From Plenodomus lindquistii (taxonomy: Eukaryota; Ascomycota; Dothideomycetes; Pleosporales; Leptosphaeriaceae): a stretch of DNA of 64,000 nucleotides. Positions 45,170 through 56,730 of the stretch are shown in pieces (positions within the stretch are counted from its first letter, which is position 1; each line of letters opens with the position of its first letter). The position numbers and the translations under genes were made by a program. The stretch covers positions 2,480,001-2,544,000 of the forward strand of contig JANUWI010000004.1 of the NCBI GenBank assembly GCA_025504975.1, written 5' to 3'. Below the pieces are notes generated by a model. The model saw nothing but the letters and a program-made list of their open reading frames with translations, was not told the origin of the DNA and did not search any database.

Positions 45170-47477
45170 ATGAGCTCACTCCACAGTTACCACGAGCTGC
45201 ACAATCGCAACCAGATTGAGTTCTTCGAAATGCAGCCAGCCTCAGCCGAGGCAGCTGAAAGCGCCCAGCACTTGCAATTGCTGGAGTCTTCTTCCACAAG
45301 TTTTAACGGGTTTGGGGGCGGGGAAGACGCATCCAGTATCCAAGGCGTTCTCACTTCTCCAGATGAAATCACTGCATCGATAAAAGATTATCAGCACGAG
45401 ATCGAAGTAGCTGGCTGGCCCTCAGAGCCACAAAGTCTGCGGGAATCGACTTCTTCGGCGACGCTCCGGCTCCTGCCACACGTGATACTCCTTCTCATTC
45501 CCATCGGCTTCGTAGGTAAGCACCAGTCCACACGGAAATCTTGGATCTTCTCAAGTTCCACTGACAAGCAGGTCTTATAGGTCTGGGCATTGCCGTCTTG
45601 AGAATCAACGGGCAAGCCAAATCAGCTACGGGCAATGCCATAATGCAAGCGATGGCGGTGACCTCCACCCTCTGGCCGATCCTGTTTGCAGCAGTGCTTG
45701 GACCTATGCTAAAAGCACTCGCGCTGCATCATGCGGTACGAGGCGCCAGACTTGGGGTAGGTCCAAAGGAAACGTACCCCGTGACGCAAATTAGTAACCT
45801 GTCAGCAAGACCCTCGAGATACTCTCCACCAGCCAAACCCTTGTCAGCTCACTTCGTGGGTGCTTTACGATCCGTTACTTAAGTTGGTACTCGCTTTCGC
45901 TTGTGGTAGTCTGGTCACTGAGCCCATTCGGGGGCCAGGGCGCCCTACGAGCCCTCGAATTAAAAAGTAACACCACAACGTACGACTACCCGCTGTCCAG
46001 CTTCCCAATATCAAATCTCTCTGTCTTCGAAAATTCACCGTTTGAGGGCGCTTCTACGCCAGCCTTTCTCCTCAACAAGTTCAGGGCTCTGAACGGGGCC
46101 GTGTTTTCTGCCCAGGACGTGGGTCTCCTACATGCCAATGGCTCAAGTGCCCGATTCCAAGGCGCAATGCAGCGTGCTGGGGGATCAACCGAAGCAGCTA
46201 GATTGACACGTAGAGATATCTGGCGGAACGTTCGAATACCGTTCATTCACTCCATTCCGAACAGCGCCGGAATGGAGCTTGACTGGATGAATGTCTCATC
46301 CGACATGGTTCATGACTATTCATCATTGATAGGTATTCCTGTCCGTGGGATCCCAGCGGTAAAAAGTGGCAACACGACTTTTGTCATACAGACGTTCTAC
46401 CAGACCTTGAAGGTACAGTCCACCTAGTGAAGTTCCAAGGTTGGAGTTATGCTGACATGTTCATAGTGTACACCGTGGGTCGACAAAACTAGCTGGATAC
46501 GTAGCAACAATGACTCTCTCACGATGAGGGATCGGGACAAGTACGTCTTGTTTCCAACGGGCAACCCAAATCTCCACTTCGATATCTTGTACAAGCGCGA
46601 TCGACCTGGCACGGGGTCTTATGGTCAGCTCTACGGATACAACCGCAGTGAACAGCCCGAACCATTGACTCTAGTAGTTTATACTCAAATGATTCTGACA
46701 CACTGCGATGTCAAAACCCAGTACGTCGATTCTCTTGTGGGCTGTTCACGAGCAGTTGACGGGGGAGACCTGGCATGCAGTGTTACTCGCATGCGCCGCA
46801 CGCCTGAACCAGCCGGGCCCAGGAATCTTACCGCTCTGGACATATCGTGGACCAACATGCTTATCAAGTACATTCCATACACGTTAGCAAGTATGCACGT
46901 GGCAACTGCTGGCATTCTTGAAAAGTGGCTTCGAGATCCTCCTGCGGCTTTCCACGAGGACTACATTTATGACGCGATGATGTTTAATCGAGTTTCAATC
47001 AACGTGTTTTCGGATCGACTCGCCTTGATTCTCAACACACATCTGCGGGCAAGCTTGAATGCTACCATCAATGTGGGGAGCGATGGCACGTCCCTGGACA
47101 TCGTTGACGAAGATTGGGCCAATACCACTGGCACGTGGACCGAATTTACATCGCCTATATACCATGTTAACTGGACCTGGCTTTCTTTGTACTTGATTTC
47201 GGCTATCGTCGTCTCAGTTTGCGCCATCGCCAATCTTGTCTTACGGAGCAACAACGTCCCAGACATCTTCACCGGTGTCTCTGCGCTGACCAGAGATTCG
47301 CCGTTCTTCGACATACCAACCCCAGCAAGTACTTTGGATGGACCGGATCGTGCGAGGCTTTTGAAGGACAAATGGGTCATGATACAAGATGTTCGCCCCA
47401 ATGATGAGGTCGGAAGGATTGCGTTCAGCGATGCGGAGACGCTCGTATCATTGAAGAAAGACAGGTTGTACACGTAG
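45170..47477 (+). CDS. multi-pass membrane protein of unknown function
   Basis: Four exons: 45170-45515, 45572-45756, 45810-46412, 46467-47477; 714 aa. A cytosolic N-terminus of about 95 residues precedes hydrophobic segments near 100-128 (LLPHVILLLIPIGFV), 146-168 (LWPILFAAVLGPMLKALAL) and 202-220 (LSLVVVWSLSPFGGQ). A large extracellular-looking part with many N-glycosylation sequons and Cys (about 230-610) and a final membrane segment near 620-645 (LYLISAIVVSVCAIANLVL) follow. The block TLEILSTSQTLVSSLRGCFT followed by WSLSPFGGQ(G/S)ALR recurs in many unnamed Pezizomycotina proteins. No activity is known to me. It begins the accessory-like right part of the window. Confidence 0.82.
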
Positions 47478-47608
47478 GAGCCACGGCGACATGGTGAGCA
47501 GAGCGGTTGATCAGCGCGAGGGTACCGTATGCCACTTCAAGAACCTGGTGGCATGCCCTTAGGCATCGCTCCCACTAATGTATCTTTTAGGTGACTTACT
47601 ATGCCTAA

Positions 47609-47635
47609 TCCGATCTAGTGTAGGCAGCAAGGCCC
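47609..47635 (+). repeat. 27-bp motif shared with 49049-49075
   Basis: TCCGATCTAGTGTAGGCAGC plus AAGGCCC, 123 bp upstream of the next ATG. The second copy differs at three positions, all transitions. Confidence 0.8.
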
Positions 47636-47757
47636 CGAGCGAGGCCTTTCGTAAGGACTAGCTCAGTGTCGCTCATTTCATGGAAGCTAGGTATAAAGCC
47701 ACATTCCCCTTCTCTACTTCTTCCAGATGCTACAATATCATTCATATCATTTTCACC

Positions 47758-48699
47758 ATGCCTTACGATCGCAATGTAATCGTCAATTGCATCGAGAGAC
47801 ACTATGATCTACTCGTGCGCATGGCCTACCTCGACCCTGATGTGATCCTCCGTCCGCCACCCGAAGGTTGGAGCGACGAGCAGCTCGCTGTCGACACATT
47901 GCAAAAGTGGAAACGATCGGACCAAGTCATTGATCTCTTGCGACACCTGCCGTATCTGAGCAAGAACATGTTTTCAGACAAATACGAGGTTTATATCCAG
48001 ACGGAAGCATGCACCTACCTTCGCGATTATGGCTGGCTACAGCACGATTTCAAACAAGATGCTTACCGTCTCATGATGTCTTTCGAGGAGGAATCACCGG
48101 CTGGATTCATTCCGTTGAGCCAGGGCAACGACGCAACAGTGTGGATGATCGATATGGACGAGGGTACGAGAGGCGTACAACATACATCACCAGATATTGA
48201 CACCTCCACTAGGAACAATATGGCCTATGGGAACGTTCCTTGTAGACGATGATGCGCCTGAAGATCAGCCGTGGCGGCGAGTCGCAAGGTCTCGGGATAT
48301 TCAGGACTACTTCGATGAGCTTTATAACGAGATCGAGACCTTGGTCACCGTTCCTGTACCAAAGACCAAGAGTAGCTGGAGCTGGTATCATGAGGTAATA
48401 CCCCATCAATCAGAGAATGCAGAGGTTAGTATGAGTCAATTTGCGAACGTGGCTTGAAAGCTCATTGAATGATCAAACAGGTAGTTCAGCGTTTGATGAA
48501 ACAACATGGTTGGCCTTCGGACTTCAAAAAGACCGAGTATCTCCATGCTCTTGAGGAAGAGCGTCTTGAGTCTAGACGCAAGGAGGAAGAACAGGAAGCA
48601 AAAATGGAGGAGTCGCGCATGAAAAGGCAAGCAGTAGCTGCTAACAAGACCTATAATTTGCGTTCCAAGAGTGGACGAAACCAGAACAAGAAAAATTGA
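47758..48699 (+). CDS. hypothetical acidic protein, possibly SMI1/KNR4-like
   Basis: Three exons: 47758-48163, 48213-48424, 48481-48699; 278 aa. Residues 1-190 are acidic and globular; FIPLSQGNDATVWMIDMDEG followed by VARSRDIQDYFDELYNEI looks like the core of an SMI1/KNR4 (SUKH) fold, where a loaded-strand 'D-x-G' turn is followed by an amphipathic helix. That is inference from pattern. The C-terminal 70 residues are a charged coiled coil (LEEERLESRRKEEEQEAKMEE) ending in a basic NLRSKSGRNQNKKN tail that could be a nuclear signal. No orthologue with known function comes to mind. Confidence 0.72.
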
Positions 48700-49182
48700 C
48701 AAGTCTTACGACAGGCCACGACACATTCTGCCCGACTTTTGGTTAATAAGTAAGTTATAGCAATGGATACTTACTCTATCCATAAGGTCAGAAGATTAAT
48801 GTGTTCTGTAGTATAGGAAGTCTCATACTATTCAATAAGGGGCTATTATGAAGTCAAGGAGTATTCATAGTGTAGTGTGTCGGATAGTGTATTTCAGCAC
48901 AAAGAGGAGCTGAGCCTAGGGACATGCATGTAGACTCGAGTAAAATTCTCCTGTACTCTCTAGAAGTACTACTAGATAATAAGTAAACAACCAGGCACTA
49001 AATTTCTGAGTATCTCTGGTACAAATGTATTTTACGCGCTATTCCAAGTCCGATTTGGTGTAGGCAGCAAAGCCCTAATCAAGCGATACTCTCCTTCCAA
49101 AAGGCTACCCGCTACATCATCATGCGCGTTGCGATACCAACTTCTCTCTTTGATACTTTTCGACCTCGCCCTCACAATCAAT
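48700..49182. other. intergenic, no gene seen
   Basis: About 480 bp, AT-rich in its middle (48,740-49,010). It holds the second copy of the 27-bp promoter motif near its end. Confidence 0.5.
49049..49075 (+). repeat. 27-bp motif shared with 47609-47635
   Basis: TCCGATTTGGTGTAGGCAGC plus AAAGCCC, 108 bp upstream of the following ATG. See the paired feature at 47609. Confidence 0.8.
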
Positions 49183-49787
49183 ATGAATGACCCCGAGCAC
49201 GTCCGTGAAGTTCTGCAACGTAACCCAAGCCTAAAATGGGGCTTCGTGATATACCGCTGCACCTACGAAGACGACGAACAATGGAACCGCTTCATGCATC
49301 ATCTGAACACTCGCGTACGACTTAATCTCGAGGATGATGGTGCCGAGGAACTTTTCGAACGGATTGATTGGGATGTACAGGAAAATCGGAAGGTGTTGGA
49401 TGGCGCGACGCCAGGTGAAGTGCGTCGGTAAGTCGAGCTGGGATAACCCCCATCTTGAAGAATCCTCAAGCCATGGTAAGCGTTGACGTTTAATACAGTC
49501 ATTTCACCGAATGGCTACATATCCACAATTCACGAGACGACTGGCTGGGTACGCCGCGCTTTGTAGCATGCGTAATGGCCGCGCAGGAGGAACTCGAGAC
49601 TGTGCTGGAGGGTCCGCCTGCTGAGGAATTTGATGCGGATGGAGCGGGCTTCGTAGTCCTTGTCTCGCTAGATGAGGAGGAAGATTATCAGCATGTTGGC
49701 TTGTCGTATCTCGTGCCGAGGATTTACACATTGTTGGAAGGACCGGGGTGGGAGAATTTTGCGTGCGATGGGGTTGCTGCGCTTTAA
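49183..49787 (+). CDS. hypothetical acidic protein of a fungal multigene family
   Basis: Exons 49183-49427 and 49499-49787; 177 aa. Seen: NPSLKWGFVIYRCTYEDDEQWNRFM near the start, DWDVQENRKVLDGATPGEVRRHFTEW in the middle, and FDADGAGFVVLVSLDEEEDYQHVGLSYLVPRIYTLL at the end. The WGFVIYRCTYxDDxxWxRFM and LDGAxxxEVRxxF blocks recur in dispersed gene families of Dothideomycetes and Leotiomycetes of unknown role. No signal peptide or membrane segment. Promoter shares the 27-bp motif with the preceding gene although the two proteins are not alike. Confidence 0.8.
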
Positions 49788-49854
49788 GATGTGATGTACC
49801 AGGCCTTTATGCAGGCTGGCTCCTTGTTCATCTTACTTGCAGGATACTGAGTTG

Positions 49855-51873
49855 TCACACAAGTTCGAAAAAAGTCCGTTTACTTCCATCATCTCTCCAT
49901 TTCTGCACTTCCTCGCCATTCATCATGCCTGGCACATAGCATTCCCCAAGGAATCTGTAGGCGTCATTACTGGCTCTGAGTAGATAGGGCACCCTTCCAC
50001 CGAAAAGAATCACCAAGATGTCGCCTTCTTTCATGGTATTTGGTCCAATGCCCATGAGCCCCTGCTTCGTAACGAAGAAGCGCCGATCCACGCATGCTCT
50101 TACAAAGGCCTCGTGGAAGCGTCCGGGATCTGGCCGCTGCTTCATCATCGCCGACAGGTATTGAGATATGGGCAAACTTGGCCTCAAATTCGGAGCATGC
50201 GCACCGAGCCAAGCAAGTGCGTCGGCTTGGAACTCGGGATCCTCGGAGGCGCGTGAGTATGTATTGGTAAGGTTTGCGGTGAGTGTTTGAATGATCATGC
50301 GGGCGCGCTCAAAATCTGTGCCTGGCATCGTGTATGAGTTTGAGAACGGTCGTCGTGCGTAGAGTGCGGATGCCATTTGTACAAAGTCGACTTCTTCTTG
50401 ATAGGTGACATATCCGAAACCATAGCTTGCCAGTCTATCGCTGTATGCGACGATATAGTCGACTTCGATTCCTTGGACAGGTAGTGCATTTGCGATTCTG
50501 CTATATCCTAAACAGAGAGGTTGACCTTCACTCGCGTTGTATATATCAGCAGTTTGCGATGTTGAAAGAGCATTTGATGCTTTCTCATGGCGCCAGTCGG
50601 GTACCCAGGATGGCCAATCGGTCAGGAAGGTCGTACCGGCGTGAGAAAGAACGGTTAAATCTCCATGCTCGACGATGATGAATCGCGCGATGTCCCGGTA
50701 CACATCTAGAACCGATTTGGATGAATAATCCGGCTCGACCAATTCATCAAATCTGCTACTTCCCATGGATGTCAACTCTGCAGCCATTCCAAACGTCGCG
50801 TAAACCTTGTCAACGGCATTTGTAGCAAGCCGGCTTCGAAATTCGTGAAGCAGCTCGAGGAGAAGCACCCGGCGGTCTTGTCTGAGGCACAGTTTCCACG
50901 TCGCAGCAGCCTTGAAGACAGGCAGAAGATCCTGGCTATTGCGAATTTGGTACTTCAGCACCGCAGGTATGGCATAGCCCTTTGATTGAAACCATACCGC
51001 CGCCTGACCAATGGCGGCCCAGTCAATTTCCCAGTCACCAATCAATGCAGTTGCTCTATTCGAAAGCACGACTTCTTGCACGACCCAGACTCGCGCGAAC
51101 CATCCGTTGGCGAAGAACTGTCGCAAGACATCCCATTCTGGTGCATCAGGCGGAAGGAACCCATAAGCTCTGTTGCGATGAGCCGAGTCTTCCATAGGTT
51201 GTCTGGCGGCCAACCGGTTCTTTGGTCCGTTCGCATTACGCAGTGCTTGAGCAATGAAACTCAGAACAATCGGCACTCTACCAAATACACCGAGATGGTA
51301 ATCGTGAGTAGATTCCAGTGTTGATGGTGTACCAAAGTCCAATGGCTCCTTGTCCTCCTCCCCGAGCCAGATCTTCACATTGGTAGCTCGAGCATAGATC
51401 TTGCCCATCATTTTGACTTGTTCGGCGCGTTCGCTCGCATCTTCCTGGTTGATGCATAACGCATCGACCCATAACAGAATTGTTCCTTGTTCCTCAATGT
51501 CGCATTTCGCGTGCTCATGGCGATTTCTCGCAAAGTCTTTCCAAACGTTTCTTCTCGAGTGCAACGGATGGTCTGCAGGCCAGGGAACCACAGATCCCCA
51601 TCCAGGGAAGCGGCGCAGGTGATTCAGTGCAGCTCCAAGTTGCCTGGTGACTTTGACCTCGACGCCGTTGCAAATGATTGGTTGCGCATTTAATTCTGTG
51701 CCCCAGACGTACGATAGTGCATCGTATGACGGTGAGTCTGAAAGATTGGCAACAGTAACAAAAGCACACTCCAGCGGCTCACTGGGAAATCCAGGATTGA
51801 TGGAAAGCAGTCGGATTGAGGATCGGCCGAGTGACTGGTAGAATGTTCGTCGCGGGTTGCCTGACGAGGCCAT
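49855..51873 (-). CDS. HET-domain (heterokaryon incompatibility) protein
   Basis: Uninterrupted 672-aa frame, ATG at 51873. The HET domain spans about residues 18-205: RLLSINPG start, then YDALSYVWG, LLWVDALCINQEDASERAEQVKMM and YARATNVKIWLGEE, the three classic HET blocks. The C-terminal region (TFGMAAELT, DILVILFGGRVPYLLR, FLGECYVPGMM) is typical of the large HET-6/HET-E-like group. HET domains trigger cell death or growth arrest when non-self partners meet after hyphal fusion; many copies have no known partner. Convergent with the small acidic-protein gene (stop to stop 68 bp). No intron or frame damage is seen. Confidence 0.93.
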   Translation of the reverse strand: MASSGNPRRTFYQSLGRSSIRLLSINPGFPSEPLECAFVTVANLSDSPSYDALSYVWGTELNAQPIICNGVEVKVTRQLGAALNHLRRFPGWGSVVPWPADHPLHSRRNVWKDFARNRHEHAKCDIEEQGTILLWVDALCINQEDASERAEQVKMMGKIYARATNVKIWLGEEDKEPLDFGTPSTLESTHDYHLGVFGRVPIVLSFIAQALRNANGPKNRLAARQPMEDSAHRNRAYGFLPPDAPEWDVLRQFFANGWFARVWVVQEVVLSNRATALIGDWEIDWAAIGQAAVWFQSKGYAIPAVLKYQIRNSQDLLPVFKAAATWKLCLRQDRRVLLLELLHEFRSRLATNAVDKVYATFGMAAELTSMGSSRFDELVEPDYSSKSVLDVYRDIARFIIVEHGDLTVLSHAGTTFLTDWPSWVPDWRHEKASNALSTSQTADIYNASEGQPLCLGYSRIANALPVQGIEVDYIVAYSDRLASYGFGYVTYQEEVDFVQMASALYARRPFSNSYTMPGTDFERARMIIQTLTANLTNTYSRASEDPEFQADALAWLGAHAPNLRPSLPISQYLSAMMKQRPDPGRFHEAFVRACVDRRFFVTKQGLMGIGPNTMKEGDILVILFGGRVPYLLRASNDAYRFLGECYVPGMMNGEEVQKWRDDGSKRTFFELV

Positions 51874-52133
51874 GCTTGCCGCGCGATCGCGGCGCAGCCA
51901 CAGTGCGTGAAGGCCAGAGCACGCGCAAGTTATACATGTACTGACGCCCGACTGACCTGAACAGCTACTTGCAGAGAAAGTTCCTGGATTTTCTGGCCCA
52001 TCGATGAATGATTAGGTTACTGGGGTACCTCTAGATGAGGCAGTCGTATGGGGCGGATAATTTCAAGGCCAGCTAATCACAAACATGATCGTTTCGGCCC
52101 CCACGACACGTGAGGTCCCACAACGTACGTCAA

Positions 52134-53294
52134 ATGTGGCTGTGTATCTTGGAATTGTTGAACTACCAAGAGCGCCACATCTCGTCGCTATCTCGTGGAC
52201 ATTTTGTGGATTGCATCCACCACTCGTTGTACGGCACTGTCCTGGTCCTAGACATGCATCAACTCGCGCAGAAGGTCGTGCGTCTCCTAAACAAGAGCTA
52301 TGCAGACATGCTGAGAGCGATCAGAGTACTCTCTGATAATGTCAGAACCGATCTGGCGTTGCGGAATGTTAGTATGTGTATACAATGACAGTAAATGCTT
52401 GTTGGGATGTGTTAACAAGGAAACAGCCGTCTACGCACAATGGTACGCAACGCATATTCAGTTAATGCACAGCAGCATCTGACCGTGAATAGGGCATCAG
52501 TACTTGCCGCGACTCTACTCTATGTTCTTGCGATGATTAATCTCGGCCGCTTGGCCCTCGTGGTCTTCGTTTTGCCGGCGGGCAGCATGCGAAACCAGTC
52601 AGGCGGGTGGTTGATGAAAATTCTCTACGTTGGACCTGTTAACTTGTAAGCCTGTCAGATCATCGAACTTGCATCAATCAATGTGCTCACATTTTGGTTA
52701 CGCTGGTCTAGTCTCCTCCCGCTTGTGGCCATCGCAATAGAGCTCCCTCAATACTTTCGAAGAGGCTTGCTCTTCTTTCTATCGACGGCATCGTGGTTCG
52801 TGACACCAGTGCGAAATACAATCACATTCTTTAGACATACCGACAGAATGATCTTGGGGACGTATAAGAAGGTGATCTTTTCCCTCACATCTTTGAGTCT
52901 CCCTCTCCTTCTGGGGCTCATCAGTGTTCTTTGGGCTGAGAACGTCCCGGGTCTTAAGGAAAGACAAGCAGTGACTTTCATGTATCTCGCCTTGTTAGGC
53001 TGCAGCGCATATAGTCTCGACGATAATATCCCACTATGGGCCTGGTGGAACCAACGGGACCTGTTTCCCTTATACCACCAAACGTTGGTCCTCATTTACC
53101 TCCTCGCGATGGTCTTGTTTGGTCTTGCAGCGATCCTGTACAGCATTGCACGCTTCAAGAGACATGTTTGGGTTTCTAGTATCACCCTGGGAGGAACAGG
53201 CATAGAGCCTATGCGATTGCTTGTGCCGGGTACAGGGCCGCTGTATCAGTCCATCGGCGGTGAAGCTGAGGGAGGGGCAATCAGACTGGTGTAG
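52134..53294 (+). CDS. multi-pass membrane hypothetical protein (first exon uncertain)
   Basis: Model: 52134-52375, 52427-52645, 52712-53294; 347 aa. The last two exons are convincing and their splice restores VNF-LLPLVAIAIEL. They encode about six hydrophobic helices (for example VLAATLLYVLAMINLGRLALVVFVL, VIFSLTSLSLPLLLGLISVLWA, TLVLIYLLAMVLFGLAAILYSI). The first exon (MWLCILELLNYQERH...) joins only through a GTGTAT donor, so the ATG at 52440 (262 aa) is an alternative. No family recognised. A membrane role between HET and SDR genes is all that context offers. Confidence 0.55.
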
Positions 53295-53711
53295 GTTCGT
53301 TGCTCACACCAGATTAGAGGATTCTGGAGGTCGTAATTTGGATTGTACCATCAAACATAGTAGACTTGCAGCAATGCGCAATGACCCAAGGTGGACAGCA
53401 TGTGGTGTACTTCGTCCCAAATCGATCGTCAGACTGGAAGATTGTCACCGGAGGCGTAAGATCGTTTTCACCAGTTGACTTTACGTACTTTAGCATGGAG
53501 GATGGGGCTCTAGCCCCGAAATTGGGTTGTTCGTCTTTGACGACAAGTGAAGTGCGCGAAACGAGGCGGAACGGTTCCGTGCATTCATTCCGAGGCTCGG
53601 AACGCTGACCCCGCGTTATGTACTCCACGTCTACCCGAGACGCGTCTTCTTCAGAGTTCAGGAAAAGTTCAGAAGCCTCATAGTGGAGTCAACACAGTCA
53701 CGAATACAGGA
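53295..53711. other. intergenic, no gene seen
   Basis: About 420 bp between plus-strand genes; presumed 3' UTR and promoter only. Confidence 0.4.
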
Positions 53712-54549
53712 ATGTCTGTTCCCAAGGTTGCGCTCATAACTGCCAGCTCCGCCGGACTGGGGGCTCAAATCGCTCGTGCCTTTGCGCCAGACTTTCGGGT
53801 GGTATGTATAGCGTTCTGCTCACACAATCTGGCTTAATGAGCTATAGAGACGGGAAAATGGCAAGCTGACAGATCGTCAGGTAATCAACTACTCCTCCAA
53901 CTCAGAGCGTGCACAGGCTCTCATCAAAGAATTGTCGTCGATACCTGGCAGCTCGTCGCAAGCAAGCCCTCGATTCCACCTGATACAAGGCGATATGTCG
54001 TCAAAAACCTCAGTACAGAGTCTCGTCAAGGAAACAATCGAGAAAATGGGCCGCCTGGACGTCGTTGTCTCGAACGCAGGCTGGACGCGCATGACGACAT
54101 TCACCGACATTGAGCAGCAAGTGAACGACGAGGATTGGGACAAGTGCTTTACCATGAACGTCAAGACACATTTGTGGCTCGCATACGCCGCAAAGGACGC
54201 ACTAGCGGAAACAGAAGGCACATTCATCTCCACAGCGAGTGTAGCGGGCGTTAAGCCCAGTGGATCCAGTGTACCCTACGCCGTCACCAAGGCCGCGCAG
54301 ATTCACCTCATGAAGAGCTTAGCTGTGATATTGGCGCCGAAGATCAGGGTGAATAGCATCAGTCCGGGTATGCTGTTGACGGAGTGGGGCCTGAGGTTCC
54401 CGGAGACGAAGCGCAACGCAGCTATCAATAATACGAAGTTGAAGAGGTTGGCGGTTGTGGAGGATGTCGCTGATCAGGTGCTCACGTTGGCGTTGAGCAA
54501 GAGCATCACGGGCCAGAATATCAGTATTGATGGAGGCTCATCCATATAG
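53712..54549 (+). CDS. short-chain dehydrogenase/reductase
   Basis: Exons 53712-53801 and 53881-54549; 252 aa, the usual classical-SDR length. Rossmann cofactor loop TASSAGLGAQIA (T-x3-G-x-G), an N-S-x-R-type region VINYSSNSERA suggesting NADP(H), the VVVSNAG strand, catalytic Ser in ISTASVAG, and YAVTK with the Tyr/Lys pair. The C-terminus has NSISPGMLLTEWG and ends ISIDGGSSI, as in 3-oxoacyl-ACP-reductase-like SDRs. Oxidoreductase acting on an unknown alcohol/ketone in the cytosol. The 79-nt intron sits after FRV and is phase 0. Confidence 0.9.
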
Positions 54550-54647
54550 AAAATGAATAAGACGGTTTATCGGAGCATTCAGAGCAAAATAATGAGAATT
54601 GGTCGGTTGATGAGGTAGAGCGCACCCAAGATCTCCATGAGGTCATT

Positions 54648-54653
54648 CACGTG
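54648..54653 (+). promoter_or_regulatory. CACGTG E-box upstream of intact kinase-like gene
   Basis: Palindromic CACGTG 117 bp upstream of the ATG at 54770. The damaged paralogue has two adjacent copies at a similar distance. E-boxes bind bHLH factors in fungi; function here is inference. Confidence 0.4.
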
Positions 54654-54769
54654 ACACCGTGACACGCGCTAATCAAAAGCTACTACCCTTGAACCTTCTG
54701 CCTCGTGTCCAATCTCTCCATACTCACAAATCTTGCAATTATTCGGTAATTCCACATTCGCTTTCGATC

Positions 54770-56072
54770 ATGATGCTGCGCGTCGGGCAGATACTCCGTG
54801 GAGCGAAAGGCTCTTACGAGTTACTGCAGTCGCTGAAAGGCTCTACGGTTTTCAAGGCGAGGACGGTCGACGGGCCTACGCACTGCGCGAAATGGTCAGC
54901 ATCCGGAACTCAATATTGCAAACTTTCTCTCACTTCTCGAACAGGGCTATGATCAAGACAGCGTATTCTGCAGACGAGAAGAAGGCATTACGGCGCGAAT
55001 TCCGCAACTATAGCATCGAAGAGATCGCATCAAGTCGACACATACGGGCTATGTCTGATACTGTGCGTTTGGATGAGGACCAACCTGAACCATCGTGCCT
55101 TGTATTCGAGTGGATGGATCAAGACTTGAGGTCTGTCGCGAAACGTAGATTTCGAAGTGACCGGAAGCTTCCCAAGGCCGTCTCAAAGGCGGTACTACTG
55201 GCGCTCGAGGATCTTAGAAGCCTCAACGCCATACACACAGGTTCGATCTTTCGCAGAAGTCGTATTACCCGTGCTGAAACACATAGACATCAACCCCAAT
55301 AACATCTTCCTGTCCGACATTGATGGTCCTTCTCCAATCGTCAAGTTGGGGGACCTGGGTAATGGTACGTGTCCCGAAGTACGCCAACGTTGAGCGCATC
55401 TTGACTCTTCACAGCAATCCGTGACAGCTCGACCAGCCAACGATGTCAAAGTTTACCGTGCAGGGCACCTGAAGTCTGGCAGGGCTTACCATGTCGACAT
55501 GCGTCCGACATATGGTCTCTAGGCGTTACCGTACGTGTTCACAGATATCCCGTCAAGCATATACTGATCTTGGATAGCTGACAACAAATCTGGCGCCGCT
55601 TATGTTGTTTGGTGCTATGGACAAACGGATCGAAGGGCAGACTGAAGCTTGGTGTATCGCAAAGATCATGCGTCTTGTTGGTCCAATCGAACGCCCTACC
55701 GAACCGGAAGCCTACAGGCAGGAGTTTGAGCTTGCCGAACAGCTTGAGCTGATGGACCACTCACTTGGACACATCAAACTCATCACGAGAGATCACTGGC
55801 GTGAAGAACTCGAGGACATTCCAGATCCACCCGTCCCAGAGGATCTACTTGACTTCATCGAAACGCTACTGATTATTGATCCGGACAAGAGGCCTACAGC
55901 AGCGCAAGCGTTGACGCACCCTTATTTGCAACCCAGTACGGCGGATTCAGTACCTTTCGATCATACTTTGCCGGTTCCGCGTGTTGTAGTCGACTTGGAC
56001 AAAGACTGGCTCGAGGTCAGTCATACAGAAGGGGGACGTATGATAATTGCGACGCAAGAGATCGCAACGTGA
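54770..56072 (+). CDS. kinase-like protein, intact copy of tandem pair
   Basis: Five exons: 54770-54894, 54945-55240, 55287-55364, 55415-55530, 55578-56072; 369 aa. Gly-rich opening VGQILRGAKGSYELLQ, beta3 lysine in AMIKTA, catalytic loop HTDINPNNIFLS (Asp and Asn kept), DLG in place of DFG (KLGDLGN), APE-like CRAPEVW, then SDIWSLGVT and a C-lobe with IDPDKRPTAAQALTHPY. Key residues are present, so activity is possible. It belongs to a dispersed kinase-like family I associate with Dothideomycetes; substrates are unknown. All four introns are 46-50 nt. ATG at 54773 is an equal alternative. Its damaged paralogue lies 1.4 kb downstream. Confidence 0.85.
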
Positions 56073-56307
56073 GGATGGTCAATTCATTACTCTACATAGA
56101 TTTCGCAACATGTAAAGGTTGGAAGACCAACGTGATACTGGCGTACATGTGTTTATAGAAATACATTTCACCATGCCAACATTCAATGTTCCATCTTCCT
56201 CTCCACCACCAAACGTAGCCTAGAAGCCCACGGACTCCAAATCATCTCGAATATAGGGTCCCTTTTTACCTTGACTCGCGCGCGACCTATCTCAGATTAG
56301 CTCCCCT

Positions 56308-56730
56308 CTAAAGAACCGAGGTGAATGCAGTGACTACCTGCTGCTTCGCCGGATCTTGTGTGACGTGTGACTTTGCAATCTCTACACCAAACTCATCTTG
56401 GACAAGCAAGGTGTAGTGCGGCTCTGTGTCATTGTCGTTGTCGTGGAGCATTGAGCTGTACTTGTCAGAAATGTTATTGAGAGGCCAATGCAAATATACT
56501 TACATGATCGTGAGCTGGTGACAGCGTGCGAACTGGCTCGGCGACAGCATCTTACTGCCCTTCAAAGCTGTTTCGATATCCTTGACCGCATCGGCCATAA
56601 GATGGGCTGAGATGACCTCCCGCGTGCGCCAGAAGCCCCGAGCCTGGTATCTTGTAGCCAACAGCAACGCGATCTGCTTGGTCTTGCCGAAATTGATAAA
56701 CTTCTGGAAATCAGTGATGATGTGATTCAT
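56308..56730 (-). CDS. small hypothetical protein between kinase paralogues
   Basis: Exons 56730-56504 and 56455-56308; 124 aa. GTAAGT donor and TACAG acceptor join LTII-SMLHDNDND in frame. The protein is soluble and helical (FQKFINFGKTKQIALLLATRYQ; VKDIETALKGSKMLSPSQFARCHQ), with no signal peptide. The second half (HYTLLVQDEFGVEIAKSHVT) looks like a beta hairpin. No family recognised. The gene is antisense to and nested between the two kinase-like genes. Confidence 0.6.

Noticed and set aside
49129..49182. N-terminal hydrophobic extension of the 49183 gene (possible signal peptide)
   Set aside because: It begins at a TTG codon, and the only nearby ATG (49122) is out of frame and runs into a stop.
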